Assembly: GCF_947623445.1 (NCBI RefSeq)
Contig: NC_135245.1
Coordinates: forward strand, 627,501 to 691,500
DNA: 64,000 bases
Direction of reading: 5' to 3'
DNA from: Clavelina lepadiformis
Lineage: Eukaryota; Chordata; Ascidiacea; Aplousobranchia; Clavelinidae
Shown one piece after another: positions 58,800 to 64,000 of this stretch; the stretch's first letter is position 1; each line of letters begins with the position of its first letter. Below the pieces are notes generated by a model, which ran no database searches, was not told the origin of the DNA, and saw only the letters and a program-made list of their open reading frames with translations. Made by a program: the position numbers and the translations under genes.

Positions 58800-60922
58800 C
58801 GTGAAAATGATATGTATGCAACCGAAATTCTCTTTGGAAGAAGCTCTGAGGTCTTCTCGCGAGTGTCTGTTCCGCAACAAAGGTCATTGTTTGATCAAAA
58901 TGCGATTGTGACGCAACACTATCATCACTTTTTTCGTTTCGGAGATTTTTCGTTATCTGCGGTGGATTTTCCTTTTCAGCTATTTTTCAAAATTTTATTA
59001 GTTTAATTTTTAATACAAGATATGCCTATAGTCACGTGACCACTGACCAACTTTCAGAGCATCGGTCGAATGTTCTGTGACGCTGTGGCAGGTCGTAAAT
59101 TTGTTCATTCCACATTTTTTTTTCAAGAAAAATTTTTGGTGCTTTCCTCGTTTTCTGAAATAAGATTTTGCAGCCTTTTTAGTCGTTTTAATCTTTGCTG
59201 ATTTTTTCGAAATTTTCGAAGCCTGCTTCCACGTGACGTCCAATAAATATTGATATATTTTTGATATTCGTCTATTCCTGAAGTTTTTGGCTTAAACTGA
59301 TAACAGGCAAGTACAAGCAAAAAGTGCTTCGAAGCTTGATCTGGCGCAAAACTAACTTGGGAAGCTGGTGTCGTGCCAAATTTGTTCCGGGCATTGTGAC
59401 GTAGAGGTTTGGCATGATTCAGCGAAAATTTTCCGTTGATAAACCTCGGAGATTGCCCCCGGGTTCAGGGAAAACTTACAAGGTCACCAACTTAACTTGC
59501 AAACAAGAAAACAATACATACAAACTCGCCAGAGATACAAGGTTTTTGATCGAAAAACTTGCGCTAACTAATGCGACATTTTGACGTCACTTTGGCCGAA
59601 ACAAATTTGGCAATACAACGAAAAAGACGACTAATGTTGTGAGTTCTGTTTTTTCCGGAAGACCAATTTTTTTCAAGTAGTTTGAAGCCCTAATTTATGC
59701 TTAGCCATATGTGTCAGAATTCGCTTCTTTCAACGCGTTTGCAATTTACGTACACGCTGAACAAAGCGAATTCTGACCCATATGGCTAACGACAGATTGC
59801 ACTCAACCACTGGCCGAATTTCGAAATCGAATATCTGGTGACTGCAAACACTCTAAGAAAAAACGAAAATTTCTGCTTCACTGTCAAAGCGAAAACCTGT
59901 TCCAGGCTTAACAGCAATTTACTGCGTAGAAATCAGTCAAAAATGCAAAAGTTGCATTAACAAGCATTTTGTCATTCTAAAAATGATGCTGTATTTAACA
60001 ATATTTTTGCACTTACCTGGAATCTACACCTGCTCACCTTGGTGCTGACAGTTGCTGATCGAAGATGTCAGTTTCCAGTTTTATCAACGCGTCGGTTATA
60101 TTTTATGTGACTGATACTTCAGCAGGCTACAGTATATCAAACAACATTTCATAATTAGGTCAAGCAAAATTCGTTCTAGGTCACAAGTTCACAACCTCCG
60201 ATTTTGGAAAGTAAATAACATCTGTTTGTAAGTTCAGTGCCATTTGGTTTTTCCTGTTCGTTTTGTTTTGTCTTATCTAGAATGCGTATTTACATCTCAT
60301 TCGAAATACGTTGGTTTCAAAATCAATTAAATGGACTTGCAGCTGCGTGGGCGATATTTCCTGATAAGATTACACCATTTCTTGCAAAATGTTTTCCAAC
60401 TTGTGATTGACATCTATGAAAGTGTGTTTTGATAAAAGTTTAAACTAGTGATTGATAATTTTTTTTTATTTCGATGATTAGCGATACAACAACAACAAAT
60501 AACATTAAATATACAGTAGTATAAAATAAATGGCGAAGTACAATTAAAAAATGCAAATCAAAAGCATGGCAGGCAAAGCCCCCATTTACTACAATGAAAT
60601 CTTAATTTGTTTTTTCTTTTCTTTTCTGATGTAAAATGAAACGTGAGAAATTAACAAAAAAATAATCTCAGAGGAAGTCGATCCAGCAAAAGTTGATGAC
60701 GACCAATTTAAGTGAAAGTTACAATCTCTCGAAAATGCATAAAAATGGATGCGACTATTTCACTATAAGTAGGTCTCGCAGCCCGTTGTTAAAGGTTAGG
60801 TAAGAAAAATGGGTAAAAATATGCAAGAAGTTGATTTTAGTTATTTAAGGTTTCATTGGAGTTCGATTTAGGTTAGGTTACTATGTTATAAAATTTAAGT
60901 GTTTACAAAAAATGATTAATCT
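58800..60922. other. Intergenic between tectonic and the cytochrome P450 gene (convergent)
   Basis: About 2.1 kb of 3' flanks. It contains a strong inverted repeat at 59701-59789 (listed separately). No gene recognised. Confidence 0.5.
59701..59789. repeat. Near-perfect 26-base inverted repeat (hairpin)
   Basis: 59701-59726 (TTAGCCATATGTGTCAGAAT...) pairs with 59764-59789 with a single mismatch; the loop is 37 bases. Both arms start with TTA/TAA, so TA duplication and a tiny Tc1/mariner-type MITE are possible; a structured regulatory hairpin is the alternative. Confidence 0.85.
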
Positions 60923-63254
60923 TCAAAATTTCGGTCGCAATACAATTTTGTAGGGGTGGGGTGAAAGCGTAAGCCCCACAATTGGGTCTTCTGGGATCGA
61001 TTTCACGTCATCAGGTTTCTGGATGTCAAACTTTTGCAGAATCCCGACAAAATATAAAAATAACTCTTGTCTCGCAATTTCAATCCCAGCACATCTGCGG
61101 AGACCTATAAATAAAAACATAAACATCAAATGAAACTACAAAAATGTATTCTACGAGCCCAGAGTCATATCTTACTGTTTGTTGCATCAAAAACACGCAA
61201 AAGATATTTGCAATCAGTGAATTGCTGGAATATTGAGAGTTGCTGCGACAAAGAACTTTATAACATTTAATCTCCAGATTTAGATATGACCCGACCGAAA
61301 GCAAAAAAGTCAGAACTTATCTTCTTTTCTTACCTACTCCGAACGGCATAAATGCATCCCTATTACCAACGCTGCCGTCAGCATCCAGGAAGTTTTCCGG
61401 ATCAAACTGATTCGGATTCTTCCAGTGATCAGGAGAGAAGTGCATGGAATGATAGGAAATGAATACGGAAGATCCCTTTGGAATATCGTAACCTCGGATG
61501 GTGGTGTCGTGGGAAGGAGCATGCACCAGACCTTGAAAGAAATTCAACAAAATTATTTCTCAAAACTAATCAAGTGATTGACATTGATTGAACAGCACCA
61601 GCAACAATGGGCTGATATGAGCGGGAATAAGCATAAACAAGCAGTACTGCAGGCAATAACAGGGATGAATGAAAATTCCTGAAACATCAAACCGTGAATC
61701 CCTTAGCGAGGAACACATAATAAAAGGCTTAATCAGATACGGGTTTAGTCAAGCATCAGGACAATAGAAACATGTAACAACAGCATGCACCATAAATAGA
61801 AAGTCCTAAGTTAAAGTACAACCCAACAAGACACCAGCTCATAGTAATGTCGACAATCAAGATGCTCTCAATCACGACAGCTTTGACTGGGATAAGAAAA
61901 GAAAATTTGCGATTAAAAATAAAGCAATGACTAACAGAACCTATGGGAGTGATTGAAGCTTTCCTTTGCACTTCCAGGATGGTTGCTTCACAATAAGGCA
62001 TCCTCATCCTATCGTCGTACCTCACCTCTCTCTGCAAACCAAGAACTCTCTCAATCTCATCGTGGACTTTTTCTGTGGAAGAAAAAAAAGATGTCCGCCA
62101 AAAATTCTAGCACTGCCGAGAGAGTTAAATGTTCTTGCAAAATAAAGTCGACTCTTGTCGACTCGTCGGCACAAACAAAGGTTTAAAATTTGAAAAGATG
62201 AAGAATATGAAGAAAGAGGTTCCTTGGTCAACATAAATCGACTTGGTCATTTATACGAAGCAATGAGCGGTCTTCAACCTTGAACTTGTGGGTAATTGGC
62301 CATGAAGAGGATTGCCCATCTCAGCGTCGTAGAACTCGTCTCCGTGCCTGCCTGGAACAAGTCCATGATACTCATCTCCATGCCTGTTTAATAACAATAC
62401 AACGGTTATGAGAAAACAAAAGAAATATTAATCACTTTGCAAGTAATGGGAATTCATGTTTACCAAAATTTTAACACAAAATTAGACAAAAAAGACTTTT
62501 TTAAATATTTCTTTAACTCCAGCGGCAGAACCCACTCACCCTTCTCGGTCATGAACTGATTCTCATTGTTTTTAAGCTCTGTGATGTAACAATCAATAAA
62601 ATCCCTTGGGCTCTGAGGATCGTGAGTGTGAAGATGACGTTTTACTTCGACTTGTACGAAATCCAAGATCTTCCTGAAAGTAGAAATGTGATGGGATCAA
62701 CACGGATCAAGTTTCAGCGAAAATGTTTTTTCCGGCGTCTTAAAAGCAACTGAAATATAGCAGCCAAGTAATTGAGGTAAAAGGTAGCAGCAAATGTCTT
62801 ATCCAAGTTTTAGTGAAAGGTAAAACAGATGCTGATACGCTCAACTCAAATTCCATGGCTGTTCTTTTTTTGCTATTCTGCTACAAGCTCCTAGCTAAAA
62901 ATAAACATTTTTCTTTTATTTTATCACAGGAAACATCGTTAAAAATAAACAACTGAAATGTTTGTCTCCAAAACAATCAAACCCGTAAATGTTAACACGA
63001 AAAACTAGAGACGAAAACAATGTCCATAAAATGTTGTAATTGAATAACTACGCAACCAGCACATTTTCTTGATTTAAGAAACTAACCTCGCAGCTTTCGC
63101 AAATTGTTTAACGGAATCAAACAATACAAGTTTGTGTAGATATGGAATAATGCTGTATAAGAACAAGGTTGGGGCTCGAAGGACTCTTGACATTTGGAAA
63201 AATTCATTGTTGATGTGAAGCAATTCTAGAAATCGTTTATCACCGTAGTCATAT
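60923..63254 (-). CDS. Cytochrome P450, CYP2-type, 5' end beyond the window
   Basis: Haem-thiolate mono-oxygenase; family members oxidise lipids, steroids or xenobiotics at the endoplasmic reticulum. Only the 3' six exons are seen, minus strand: 63254-63087, 62673-62540, 62383-62279, 62072-61941, 61531-61334, 61104-60923; about 306 residues, all in phase. Helix I has AGTETSST (the (A/G)Gx(D/E)T(T/S) motif). The K-helix ExxR is in ILEVQRKA. The haem-binding loop PFGVGLRRCAG contains the axial Cys and is split by an intron. The ending [10 protein letters not shown] is typical. N-terminal exons with the membrane anchor were not found up to 64000, so intron 1 or more must continue past the edge. 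Subfamily cannot be assigned. Confidence 0.93.
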
Positions 63255-64000
63255 CTGCAAAAAATATGGTGCAATGTCAATGATTAAAAGTTTGTGAGTG
63301 TTGATTAACTAATACAAAGTTAAGTTCATGCAATTAATATAATGATTGCAAAATTTCAAAATTAATTCTGAAACAAGCACATCGTATAATTGATTCAGTT
63401 AAAGGTATTGTACATTAAGAACAAAATATTTGTAATTTAAAATGTATTATTACTTCTAACATTATTTTAGTTTCAAATGTTTGAAAATTTACGATGCAAT
63501 AAAGTTCCCATTGAATTTTTAAGCACGATCAACCTCTTTGACTTGTATCCAATAAAACCCTGACACACCCATAATGAAATTTAATGACAGGACAAAAGCA
63601 AAATGAATGACATAAAATTTATTTACGAGTTGGTGTGACCTGACCCTACTAGCAGTAAAGTTCGTGATACATGAAAGGAACTTATACTGGGCACTTACTG
63701 GCATTCTGTAACTTCTCACTTAAAGTTTGGAAATGCTGACCAATTAAAACGTAAGAACATTTGCAACTAATCCAAAAGTTGTTAATCAATTGATAAAATA
63801 TGATTTAACATCAAAACCGTTGGTGATATAAAAAAAGATGAAACATTGAAGTGAGCAAAATCAAACAGCTAAAACATCAAAGCGAACAAAACAGCGCGAT
63901 GTGAACAGGCCAGGATTTAGACAATGAGAGGCCCTTGGCTATTCCATTTGTGAGGCACCTTATTTTTGAAGTCAGATTTCTCTCTAAACAACATAACATA
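63255..64000. other. Intron of the cytochrome P450 gene (to window edge)
   Basis: No P450-like exon is recognised here. AT-rich; the open frame at 63519-63719 shows no resemblance. Presumably intronic. Confidence 0.5.

Overview
The window reads as chordate nuclear DNA, most probably from an ascidian tunicate. It carries a connexin with intact disulphide motifs, and connexins are known only from vertebrates and tunicates. The connexin coding region is cut into nine exons, unlike most vertebrate connexins. The DNA is AT-rich, introns are mostly short, and genes are closely packed. The species cannot be fixed from sequence alone; a Ciona-like ascidian is the best guess. All multi-exon models were built by hand from splice sites and reading phase. 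Each model closes in frame over its whole length, but none was checked against a transcript.

Layout. (1) 90-4013, +: a complete connexin gene. (2) 5409-19990, +: five tandem short-chain dehydrogenase/reductase (SDR) genes, each with seven exons at the same positions, plus one broken copy and one possible first-exon relic. The copies show patchy near-identity, as expected from gene conversion. (3) 21326-29985, +: two tandem genes for a 2-aminoethylphosphonate-pyruvate transaminase-like enzyme with a predicted mitochondrial presequence. Intron 1 of the first copy holds a hAT transposon nested in another hAT. (4) 31593-34080, +: calcineurin B homologous protein (CHP1-like), tail to tail with golgin-84 (GOLGA5-like) on the minus strand at 35072-38787.

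(5) 42152-58799, +: a 17-exon tectonic gene (ciliary transition-zone family). Two of its introns each hold an unrelated minus-strand gene. One is an unrecognised basic protein (45006-47005) whose C-terminus resembles the linker of non-LTR retrotransposon polyproteins. The other is a secreted protein with a thrombospondin type-1 repeat and convertase-type cleavage sites (48852-52504). (6) 60923 to beyond the right edge, -: the 3' six exons of a CYP2-type cytochrome P450.

The genes form no obvious single pathway; this is ordinary animal gene order with two local gene-family expansions (SDR and transaminase). The points most worth attention are the paired phosphonate-type transaminases in a chordate, the datable nested hAT insertion, the two genes nested in tectonic introns, and the exon-by-exon mosaic of the SDR array. 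I found no rRNA, no convincing functional tRNA, no CRISPR array and no retroviral or LTR element.
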